The notes beneath the pieces were generated by a model. It searched no databases, was not told where the DNA came from, and worked only from the letters and a program-made list of their open reading frames with translations. This document shows positions 10,748 through 17,451 of a DNA stretch of 64,000 nucleotides, piece after piece. The DNA is taken from contig NZ_CP034448.1 of NCBI RefSeq assembly GCF_003952465.1, positions 1,054,001 through 1,118,000 on the forward strand, given 5' to 3'. Numbering within the stretch: position 1 is the first letter of the stretch; each line of letters begins with the position of its first letter. A program made the position numbers and the translations under genes. This stretch comes from Mesorhizobium sp. M1B.F.Ca.ET.045.04.1.1 (GTDB taxonomy: Bacteria > Pseudomonadota > Alphaproteobacteria > Rhizobiales > Rhizobiaceae).

Positions 10748-11322
10748 GCAGCGAGACCCAAACACCGGCGCCTCGCCGCCGCCTGTTCGTGATTTTGCCG
10801 CTGCTGGTTTTTCTTGGGCTGGCCGGGCTGTTCCTGTCGCAGCTTCTGTCCGGCCGCGACGTCTCGGAAATCCCCTCGGCCCTGATCGGGCTGCCGGCGC
10901 CGCAGACCAACCTGCCGCCGCTCGAAGGCGCGAACCTGCCGGGGCTGGAGTCAAGATCCTTCGTCGGCAAGGTGACGCTGGTCAACGTCTTCGCGTCATG
11001 GTGCGCGCCGTGCCGGGAAGAGCATCCGGTGCTGCTGGCGCTGGCGCAGGACAAGCGCTTCACGCTTGCCGCGCTGAACTACAAGGACGAGCCGGAAAAT
11101 GCCCGTCGTTTCCTCGGCGATCTCGGCAATCCCTACCAGGCGATCGGCGTCGATCCGGCCGGCCGCGCGGCGATCGACTGGGGCGTCTACGGCGTGCCGG
11201 AGACCTTCGTCGTCGGCAAGGACGGCAAGATTGCCTACAAGCATGTCGGGCCGCTGACGCCGGAATCGGCGAGGGACCTGCTGTTGCCGCAGATCGAGAA
11301 AGCGCTGGCGGCACCTGGTTAA
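10744..11322 (+). CDS. ccmG: Thiol:disulfide interchange protein CcmG (DsbE/CycY)
   Basis: A 192-residue membrane-anchored thioredoxin-like protein. A single signal anchor lies near residues 13-33 and the periplasmic domain has the active site WCAPC at residues 86-90. CcmG keeps apocytochrome c haem-binding cysteines reduced. The GVPETFVV segment with its cis-proline is typical. The GTG start overlaps the ccmD stop (GTGA). It is the last gene of the ccm cluster, followed by a family B repeat. Confidence 0.92.
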   Translation: MSSETQTPAPRRRLFVILPLLVFLGLAGLFLSQLLSGRDVSEIPSALIGLPAPQTNLPPLEGANLPGLESRSFVGKVTLVNVFASWCAPCREEHPVLLALAQDKRFTLAALNYKDEPENARRFLGDLGNPYQAIGVDPAGRAAIDWGVYGVPETFVVGKDGKIAYKHVGPLTPESARDLLLPQIEKALAAPG

Positions 11323-11334
11323 GGCGACCCCCTT

Positions 11335-11511
11335 ACGTCGTCATTCTAGGGCGGAGCAAGGAGCGAAGCGACGCGGCGCAGACCCTAGAATCCATTCCGT
11401 TACATTGGCCGAAGGATGCGGCGGTCCAGAATTGGCGCTTTTGCGCGCGCGTCCTGCATCGCCGTGACGCTCGGAAGTCACGGAATGGATCCTCGGGTCA
11501 AGCCCGAGGAT
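11335..11511. repeat. Palindromic element, family B, copy 1, interrupted by IS110
   Basis: It opens with CGTCATTCTAGGGCGGAGC and closes with GGATCCTCGGGTCAAGCCCGAGGAT. Intact copies elsewhere continue with GACGAAG after that closing motif; here that continuation is found at 12664-12673, on the far side of the insertion element. The element was therefore split by the IS insertion. Confidence 0.88.
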
Positions 11512-11723
11512 TGTTTGAGAAGGATCGGGTAGTTTGGCGGCCGGGACTGCAGGCCCATCACAGCCAGCAGTCCCGGCGGCAGGCGACCGTCCTAAGGACC
11601 GGGTAACACCCGACGTCATCATGGTCCCTGCCGTCTTTGTCCGCCATCGCTTGGAGAGTTGATTGGCCGCTGGCCTGAGCCACGCCCGCAAACAATCCGA
11701 AGCCTTTTAAGGATACCACCAGC
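11512..11723 (+). ncRNA. Candidate bridge RNA region of IS110 copy 1
   Basis: IS110 elements encode a bridge RNA in the non-coding left end, before the recombinase gene. This stretch has a 10-bp perfect stem (CCGGGACTGC 11541-11550 with GCAGTCCCGG 11567-11576), a second stem around 11588-11602, and at 11614-11620 the heptamer CGTCATC, which equals the left flank of the insertion target (TTCGTCATC). RNA boundaries are not determined. Confidence 0.55.
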
Positions 11724-12665
11724 ATGGCCTTCTTGCACCACCAGCCGCAGCTGTGCCTCGGCTTCGACATCGCCAAGGACACCATCACCGTCGCCGACGG
11801 CACCACCACCCGCACCATAGCCAATCAGCGGCGTGCAATCCGTGCCCTCCTCAAGCGCTACAAACACATCGACCTTGTCGTGTGCGAGCCGACCGGAGGT
11901 CATGAGACGCTGCTGCTCGAGGAGTGCCTGCGCGCCGGCATCGCCTGCCACCGCGCCGACACGCTCAAGGTCAAAAGCTTCATCCGCTCCTTCGGCACCC
12001 ACGGCAAGAGCGACGCCATCGATGCCGGCATGCTTTCTGCCTACGGCCGTGAGCGCTGGGAGAAGCTGTGCCTGTGGCAGGCTCCGGATGCCGATGAGAC
12101 ACGCCTACGCGCCTTGGTTCGCCGCCGCCAGGAGCTCATGGCCTTCAGGGGTGCTGAGAAGAACCGCCTCAAGGCCCCCGGCGGCCGCGGGCTCGCTGCC
12201 TCCTTCAAGGCGATGATCAAAGCCGTCGACAATCAGATCAAGACCATCGAGGCCGACATCCGCGAACTGATCGCCAACAGCCGCACCCTCAAGCACCGGG
12301 CAGCCATATGCACGGCCATGGACAATCTCGGCCCGATCATGGCGGCCAAGCTGCTGGCCAGCTTGCCCGAGCTCGGCTCCCTGACCCGCCGCAAGGCTGC
12401 AGCCCTTGCAGGGCTCGCGCCTCATCCAAACGACAGCGGCCAAAAACACGGCTACCGCAAAATCCGTGGCGGACGCCCTGACGTCAGAACCATGCTCTAC
12501 ATGCCGGCCCTGTGCGCCGCAGCCGGAAAGGGCGAGTTCGCAGCCTTCTACAAACGCCTGCGCGCCAACGGCAAAAAGCCTATGGTGGCCATCGCCGCCG
12601 TCATGCGAAAGATCGTCGTCACCCTAAATGCCAGGCTCCGGGACGCCATGATTCCTCAGAGTTGA
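11724..12665 (+). CDS. IS110-family recombinase (transposase), copy 1
   Basis: A 313-residue DEDD recombinase. The N-terminal RuvC-like domain has Asp15 (GFDIAKDT), Glu55 (VVCEPTGG) and Asp97/Asp100 (GKSDAID). The C-terminal Transposase_20 domain has a helix-hairpin-helix-like LASLPELGSLTRRKAAALAG segment and the probable nucleophile Ser238 in PNDSGQ. It inserts the element at RNA-specified targets. The start ATG follows AAGGATACC at suitable spacing. The protein is identical to that of copy 2, so both copies are recent and probably active. Confidence 0.93.
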   Translation: MAFLHHQPQLCLGFDIAKDTITVADGTTTRTIANQRRAIRALLKRYKHIDLVVCEPTGGHETLLLEECLRAGIACHRADTLKVKSFIRSFGTHGKSDAIDAGMLSAYGRERWEKLCLWQAPDADETRLRALVRRRQELMAFRGAEKNRLKAPGGRGLAASFKAMIKAVDNQIKTIEADIRELIANSRTLKHRAAICTAMDNLGPIMAAKLLASLPELGSLTRRKAAALAGLAPHPNDSGQKHGYRKIRGGRPDVRTMLYMPALCAAAGKGEFAAFYKRLRANGKKPMVAIAAVMRKIVVTLNARLRDAMIPQS

Positions 12666-12696
12666 TGACGAAGTGGCCGGCCGAGCGGCCTGTCGC

Positions 12697-12864
12697 TCAG
12701 CCGTAGATCTGCTTGTGGACCTGGTAGAGCATCTCGGAGCGGTCGGCGCGCAGATCGGCGAGATCGCGGCTCGACAGGTTCTCGATTTCGGCGACGAGAC
12801 GATTGTACTGGCGGCGCTTGGCGATGTTGGTGCGGGCGCGGGTGACGAGGTTGTCGAAGATCAT
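12697..12864 (-). CDS. DUF1127 small protein
   Basis: A 55-residue basic protein with the DUF1127 pattern (YNRLVAEIENLSSRDLADL). These are short, often highly expressed arginine-rich proteins of alphaproteobacteria, some linked to phosphate, carbon or RNA metabolism. The ATG at 12864 has an AAGGAA ribosome binding site and gives the usual start MIFDNLVTRAR. It lies between the two IS110 copies, 31 bp from the first, and is divergent from the SMP-30 gene. A perfect inverted repeat lies 74 bp upstream of its start. Confidence 0.85.
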   Translation of the reverse strand: MIFDNLVTRARTNIAKRRQYNRLVAEIENLSSRDLADLRADRSEMLYQVHKQIYG

Positions 12865-12937
12865 GACGAGGTTCCTTTGCTGCCGCATTCACGCGGCGGG
12901 TTTGTTCCTCCCTGATCGATTGTGAGCATGACATAGG

Positions 12938-12977
12938 AATGGTGCATTGCAAAAGAAAGATGTTGCAATGCACCATT
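12938..12977. promoter_or_regulatory. Perfect 15-bp inverted repeat in the DUF1127/SMP-30 divergent region
   Basis: AATGGTGCATTGCAA and TTGCAATGCACCATT are exact reverse complements separated by 10 nt. No T-run follows, so a terminator is unlikely. Its place between divergent genes suggests an operator for a dimeric regulator or a leader hairpin. Confidence 0.5.
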
Positions 12978-13133
12978 GCAGCCAGCGCATAGCCGGTTAA
13001 CCGGCGGTTACCCAGCATGTAGGCCGGCAGGTTCTGCGGCCAGACACAAGATACGGTGAAGCAATCATCCTCGATCTTGCCAGATCGCCCGTCGGCTGGC
13101 TTGATCGCGGCGGACTGACGCTGGAGGAAAAGC

Positions 13134-14051
13134 ATGACGGCCGCCGACTATGAAGTTCTCGATCCGCGTTTTGCGCGGCTGGTCAACGCCAATGAGCGAG
13201 TGGAGACGCTGTTCACCGGGTGCCGGTGGGCGGAAGGCCCGGCCTGGTTCGCCGCCGGCCGTTACCTCGTCTGGTCCGACATCCCCAACAACCGCATGCT
13301 GCGCTACGACGAGACCGACGGCAGCGTCAGCGTGTTCCGTCAGCCGTCCGGCAATTCCAACGGCAATACGGTCGACCGGCAGGGCCGGCTTGTCACCTGC
13401 GAGCATTCGGGCCGCCGCGTCAGCCGCACCGAGCATGACGGTTCTGTCACCACCATCGCCGACAAATGGCGCGGCAAGCGGCTCAATTCGCCCAACGATG
13501 TCGTGGTCCGCTCCGACGGTTCGATCTGGTTCACCGATCCCGCCTACGGCATCGACAGCGATTATGAAGGCGATCATGCCGAGAGCGAGATCGGCGCCTG
13601 CAATGTCTACCGGGTCGATCCCGGCACCGGCGAGATCGACGCCGTCATCACCGACATGGTCAGGCCCAACGGGCTCGCCTTCTCGCTTGACGAAAGCCTG
13701 CTCTATGTCGCCGATACGGGCCGCACCCATGGCGCCAAGAACCCGGCCCATATCCGCGTCTTCAATGTCGGCAAGGCCGGCAAGAAGATCTCGGGCGGCA
13801 AGGTCTTCGCCGATTGCACGGCCGGCCTGTTCGACGGGTTCAGGCTGGACGAGGCCGGTCGCATCTGGACGAGTGCCGCCGATGGCATCCACTGCTACGA
13901 CCCGGACGGCACGCTGATCGGCAAGGTCAAGGTGCCGGAAGTCGTCGCCAACTGCGTCTTCGGCGGTCCCAAGCGCAACCGCCTCTACATCTGCGGCACC
14001 ACCTCGCTCTACGTGGTCTGGCTGATGGTGAACGGGGCGAAGACGTATTGA
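13134..14051 (+). CDS. SMP-30/gluconolactonase family protein
   Basis: A 305-residue six-bladed beta-propeller of the SGL family. Typical metal-site segments are visible: WAEGPAWF near residue 32, NSPNDVVV near 120, RPNGLAFS near 181 and FDGFRLDEAGRIW near 235. Members hydrolyse sugar lactones such as gluconolactone to the aldonic acids, using a divalent cation. No signal peptide is visible. It is flanked on both sides by IS110 copies, with the right copy starting about 40 bp after the stop codon. No sugar dehydrogenase or transporter neighbour indicates the substrate. Confidence 0.87.
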   Translation: MTAADYEVLDPRFARLVNANERVETLFTGCRWAEGPAWFAAGRYLVWSDIPNNRMLRYDETDGSVSVFRQPSGNSNGNTVDRQGRLVTCEHSGRRVSRTEHDGSVTTIADKWRGKRLNSPNDVVVRSDGSIWFTDPAYGIDSDYEGDHAESEIGACNVYRVDPGTGEIDAVITDMVRPNGLAFSLDESLLYVADTGRTHGAKNPAHIRVFNVGKAGKKISGGKVFADCTAGLFDGFRLDEAGRIWTSAADGIHCYDPDGTLIGKVKVPEVVANCVFGGPKRNRLYICGTTSLYVVWLMVNGAKTY

Positions 14052-14093
14052 GTTGTAGCCGGCGCCGGAGGGCGAAGCCTCTCCACTTCGTCA

Positions 14094-15035
14094 TCAACTC
14101 TGAGGAATCATGGCGTCCCGGAGCCTGGCATTTAGGGTGACGACGATCTTTCGCATGACGGCGGCGATGGCCACCATAGGCTTTTTGCCGTTGGCGCGCA
14201 GGCGTTTGTAGAAGGCTGCGAACTCGCCCTTTCCGGCTGCGGCGCACAGGGCCGGCATGTAGAGCATGGTTCTGACGTCAGGGCGTCCGCCACGGATTTT
14301 GCGGTAGCCGTGTTTTTGGCCGCTGTCGTTTGGATGAGGCGCGAGCCCTGCAAGGGCTGCAGCCTTGCGGCGGGTCAGGGAGCCGAGCTCGGGCAAGCTG
14401 GCCAGCAGCTTGGCCGCCATGATCGGGCCGAGATTGTCCATGGCCGTGCATATGGCTGCCCGGTGCTTGAGGGTGCGGCTGTTGGCGATCAGTTCGCGGA
14501 TGTCGGCCTCGATGGTCTTGATCTGATTGTCGACGGCTTTGATCATCGCCTTGAAGGAGGCAGCGAGCCCGCGGCCGCCGGGGGCCTTGAGGCGGTTCTT
14601 CTCAGCACCCCTGAAGGCCATGAGCTCCTGGCGGCGGCGAACCAAGGCGCGTAGGCGTGTCTCATCGGCATCCGGAGCCTGCCACAGGCACAGCTTCTCC
14701 CAGCGCTCACGGCCGTAGGCAGAAAGCATGCCGGCATCGATGGCGTCGCTCTTGCCGTGGGTGCCGAAGGAGCGGATGAAGCTTTTGACCTTGAGCGTGT
14801 CGGCGCGGTGGCAGGCGATGCCGGCGCGCAGGCACTCCTCGAGCAGCAGCGTCTCATGACCTCCGGTCGGCTCGCACACGACAAGGTCGATGTGTTTGTA
14901 GCGCTTGAGGAGGGCACGGATTGCACGCCGCTGATTGGCTATGGTGCGGGTGGTGGTGCCGTCGGCGACGGTGATGGTGTCCTTGGCGATGTCGAAGCCG
15001 AGGCACAGCTGCGGCTGGTGGTGCAAGAAGGCCAT
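14094..15035 (-). CDS. IS110-family recombinase (transposase), copy 2
   Basis: A 313-residue protein identical to copy 1, with the same DEDD residues (Asp15, Glu55, Asp97, Asp100) and Ser238. The stop codon again overlaps the core trinucleotide at the element edge. Confidence 0.93.
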   Translation of the reverse strand: MAFLHHQPQLCLGFDIAKDTITVADGTTTRTIANQRRAIRALLKRYKHIDLVVCEPTGGHETLLLEECLRAGIACHRADTLKVKSFIRSFGTHGKSDAIDAGMLSAYGRERWEKLCLWQAPDADETRLRALVRRRQELMAFRGAEKNRLKAPGGRGLAASFKAMIKAVDNQIKTIEADIRELIANSRTLKHRAAICTAMDNLGPIMAAKLLASLPELGSLTRRKAAALAGLAPHPNDSGQKHGYRKIRGGRPDVRTMLYMPALCAAAGKGEFAAFYKRLRANGKKPMVAIAAVMRKIVVTLNARLRDAMIPQS

Positions 15036-15247
15036 GCTGGTGGTATCCTTAAAAGGCTTCGGATTGTTTGCGGGCGTGGCTCAGGCCAGCGGCCAATCAA
15101 CTCTCCAAGCGATGGCGGACAAAGACGGCAGGGACCATGATGACGTCGGGTGTTACCCGGTCCTTAGGACGGTCGCCTGCCGCCGGGACTGCTGGCTGTG
15201 ATGGGCCTGCAGTCCCGGCCGCCAAACTACCCGATCCTTCTCAAACA
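15036..15247 (-). ncRNA. Candidate bridge RNA region of IS110 copy 2
   Basis: This is the non-coding left end of the inverted element, carrying the same hairpins as copy 1 and the CGTCATC heptamer at 15139-15145 read on the minus strand. Confidence 0.5.
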
Positions 15248-15461
15248 ATCCTAGGGCGAAGCAGTCGCGAAGCGACGTCGCGGAGACCCTGGGATCCATG
15301 CCGTTACGTCTGCCGAAGATTGATGCGGTGCAGAACAAGGTCTCCGATGTCGGTGTTCGGTGCCAAGGTCTGCACCGTAGCATAGCTCGACCGTCACGGC
15401 ATGGATTCTAGGGTCTGCGCCGCGTCGCTACGCTCCTTGCTCCGCCCTAGAATGACGAAGC
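15248..15461. repeat. Palindromic element, family B, copy 2, interrupted by IS110
   Basis: It runs from ATCCTAGGGCG at the IS edge to CCGCCCTAGAATGACGAAG. Its missing left tip (CTTCGTC) lies on the other side of the IS at about 14086-14092. Confidence 0.85.
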
Positions 15462-15997
15462 TAGGTTTGCCTGCGGATGAAGCCTGCGAAAGCCTTCACC
15501 GCCTCGCGCATCGCCTGCTGGTTGGCCGGCTCCGCCAGGATCGCCCCGATCTCCGGCGGCTTCTTGCCGAGCAGCGCGACCTCGAGCGCGGTCTCTTCAT
15601 AAAGCGCGAAGGACATGGTGCGCATGATCTCGGCGAGCGCTGCACGGGCATAGAGCGAGCGTGGCGAGGCATGCACCAGCATCGCCGGCTTGCCGACCGC
15701 GGCATCGCGCGACACCAGCCAGTCGAGCGCGTTCTTCATGCCGCCGGGCACGCCATGGGCATATTCCGGACAGGAGACGATGACGCCGTCGGCGCGGGTG
15801 ACGGCGTCGATCAGGTCACTTGCATCGCGCGGCGTTCGCTCGCCCTCGTCGTCCGGGTTGAAGATCGGCAGCCGGCCGAGCCCGTCATAGATGGTGACGC
15901 GGCAATCCGCGGGCGCGTTGGCGGCGAGTGCTGCGACAAGGGCCGAATTGGTCGAGGCGGCACGCAGGCTGCCGGAGATGGCGAGAAGGTTCAGCAA
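15461..15997 (-). CDS. NADPH-dependent FMN reductase family protein
   Basis: A flavodoxin-fold protein of about 178 residues. LLAISGSLRAAST is the FMN phosphate-binding loop close to the N-terminus, and SCPEYAHGVPGGMKNALDWL is the second flavin-binding segment; both are hallmarks of the NADPH-dependent FMN reductase/chromate reductase family. The frame has no good ATG, and homologues begin just before the FMN loop, so the TTG at 15997 is the best start; a GTG further upstream would overlap the preceding gene. It follows the PNPOx-like gene by about 35 bp and may be co-transcribed with it. The last codons touch the end of a family B repeat. Confidence 0.82.
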   Translation of the reverse strand: MLNLLAISGSLRAASTNSALVAALAANAPADCRVTIYDGLGRLPIFNPDDEGERTPRDASDLIDAVTRADGVIVSCPEYAHGVPGGMKNALDWLVSRDAAVGKPAMLVHASPRSLYARAALAEIMRTMSFALYEETALEVALLGKKPPEIGAILAEPANQQAMREAVKAFAGFIRRQT

Positions 15998-16032
15998 GGG
16001 TGGAAGCTCGGGCGAATCGTGCCCGAGGAAGT

Positions 16033-16653
16033 CTACCACATGGTCTGCCTGTAAGCGTCGTCGAGCTCGCGGTCGATTTCGCCGGCGCTCTCGGCCAGAG
16101 CCAGCTGGTCGCGGATGATCTGGCCGAGCGTCGGCAGGCTCGCGCGGTCGTACCAGGTTTCCGGCTTCCACAAATCCGAACGCATGAAAGCCTTGGCGCA
16201 GTGCATATAGGCGGCCTTGACCGTCACCACGATGACGCTTTGCGGCTCCTTGCCGTCGACAGCCAGGCGCTCGCGCAGGCCGGCATCGACGGTGATGCGG
16301 GCATCGCCATTGACGTGCAGCGTCTCATTCATGCCGGGAATTAGGAACAGCAGCCCGACCGACGGATTGCGGATGATGTTTTCCAGCGTGTCCAGCCGGT
16401 TGTTGCCTGGCCGGTCGGGGATGGCGATGGTGCTGCTGTCGAGGATGGCGGTGAAGCCGGGCTTGTCGCCTTTCGGCGTCACATCGGCATTGCCGGCGCC
16501 GTCGGAAGAGCCGATCAGCACGAAGGGGCTCTTGCCGATGAAGGAGCGGCAGTGGCCGTCGAGCGCCTTCAATTCCTTGCGGATCGAGCCGTCGGTCGGC
16601 CGGGGCGTCTTATAGATATTCCTCAGCTCGTCGCGCGTGGTGAGGAATATCAT
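16033..16653 (-). CDS. Pyridoxamine 5'-phosphate oxidase-related FMN-binding protein
   Basis: A 206-residue protein of the PNPOx-like split-barrel family (the MSMEG_1061/general-stress FMN type). Supporting segments are FVLIGSSDGAGNADVTPKGD, the flavin-binding GNNRLDTLENIIRNP and LHVNGDARIT. Related proteins bind FMN or F420 and reduce various small molecules. The ATG at 16653 has a GGGAG site just upstream; a longer open frame continuing upstream is only an accidental extension antisense-free of homology. It probably forms a two-gene unit with the FMN reductase gene. Confidence 0.85.
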   Translation of the reverse strand: MIFLTTRDELRNIYKTPRPTDGSIRKELKALDGHCRSFIGKSPFVLIGSSDGAGNADVTPKGDKPGFTAILDSSTIAIPDRPGNNRLDTLENIIRNPSVGLLFLIPGMNETLHVNGDARITVDAGLRERLAVDGKEPQSVIVVTVKAAYMHCAKAFMRSDLWKPETWYDRASLPTLGQIIRDQLALAESAGEIDRELDDAYRQTMW

Positions 16654-16668
16654 GACCTTCTCCCTTTG

Positions 16669-16739
16669 ACGCAATTCCGGACGGAAGGCTACGGCGAAGT
16701 CGCCGAGCCCAACCGCTACACACTTTTCCTGGAATTGCT
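16669..16739. repeat. Dispersed short repeat, family D, copy 2
   Basis: It has the same ends as copy 1 (ACGCAATTCCGGACGGAA ... CACTTTTCCTGGAATTGC) with an extra central hairpin GGCTACGGCGAAGTCGCCGAGCC. It fills the gap between yciB and the PNPOx gene. Confidence 0.6.
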
Positions 16740-17399
16740 CTACTTGCCGGCCTTCTCTTCCCCGCCCGTCTTGTCCTCCAGCGAGTGGCGCATGATCAGC
16801 GGCATCTGGCTGAAGGTGAAGAGCAAGGTGATGGGAATCGTGCCCCAGACCTTGAAATAAAGCCAGGTCGCCTCCGAGAAATTGCGCCAGACAACCTCGT
16901 TGAGCACGGCCAGGAACAGGAAGAAAAGTCCCCACCGAAAGGTCAGCTTGCGCCAGCCTTCGGCATCGAGCTGGAAGGCTGAATCGAAGACGTAGCCCAG
17001 CAGCGACCTGCCGAACGCCAGCCCTCCGAGCAGCGCGACGCCGAACAGCGAATTGATGATGGTCGGCTTCATGAAGGCGAAAGTCTTGTCCTGCAGGTAC
17101 AAGGCGAGCGCGCCGAACACGAAGACGACGATCGCCGAGACCAGCGGCATCAGTGGCAGGCTGCGCGTCAGCGCCCAGGACGCGCTGAGCGACAAGGCCG
17201 TCGCGACCATGAAGAATGCGGTGGCGATCAGGATCGGCTCGCCGAGATGGGTGAGGACCGGGAATTTTTGGGCCAGCCACTCACCGCGGATGGTGGTGAA
17301 GAAGAATACCAGGCCGGGTCCCAGCTCGAGCAGGAACTTCAGGCCGGGATTGAGCGGCTTGCGGCGCGGATCGGACGGGTCGCGTTCGAGGATGTTCAT
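16740..17399 (-). CDS. yciB: Inner membrane septation protein A family (YciB/IspZ)
   Basis: A 219-residue membrane protein with five or six helices. The segments [30 protein letters not shown] and the C-terminal [21 protein letters not shown] match the septation protein A family, proposed to link cell-envelope synthesis with division. It lies just downstream of ftsY on the same strand, as in other Rhizobiales. The ATG at 17399 gives the expected charged N-terminus. Confidence 0.9.
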   Translation of the reverse strand: MNILERDPSDPRRKPLNPGLKFLLELGPGLVFFFTTIRGEWLAQKFPVLTHLGEPILIATAFFMVATALSLSASWALTRSLPLMPLVSAIVVFVFGALALYLQDKTFAFMKPTIINSLFGVALLGGLAFGRSLLGYVFDSAFQLDAEGWRKLTFRWGLFFLFLAVLNEVVWRNFSEATWLYFKVWGTIPITLLFTFSQMPLIMRHSLEDKTGGEEKAGK

Positions 17400-17451
17400 A
17401 AAAGTCCTTCTTGCGCATGATCTGGCCGAAAAGCGGGCAGATCACGCTTGT

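Larger units (their letters stand above)
11512..12666 (+). mobile_element. IS110-family insertion sequence, copy 1
   Basis: A 1,155-bp element: a 212-nt non-coding left end, then one recombinase gene reaching the right edge. It has no terminal inverted repeats and the flanking GAT occurs at both junctions (11509-11511 and 12664-12666), as expected for IS110 elements with a short core. It is inserted in the end of a family B repeat. The second copy (14093-15247) is in opposite orientation and looks identical. The last bases of the recombinase stop codon are supplied by the core. Confidence 0.9.
14093..15247 (-). mobile_element. IS110-family insertion sequence, copy 2 (inverted)
   Basis: It matches copy 1 in length (1,155 bp) and, as far as I can read, in sequence, but in reverse orientation. 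The inner flank is CACTTCGTCATC and the outer flank is ATCCTAGGGCG, which together rebuild the family B motif TTCGTCATCCTAGGG interrupted after ATC. This is the same target and the same cut point as copy 1. Confidence 0.9.

Noticed and set aside
11512..15247. A composite transposon carrying accessory genes
   Set aside because: IS110 elements do not mobilise flanked segments in the classical way and lack terminal inverted repeats. The cargo (DUF1127, SMP-30) is ordinary chromosomal material.
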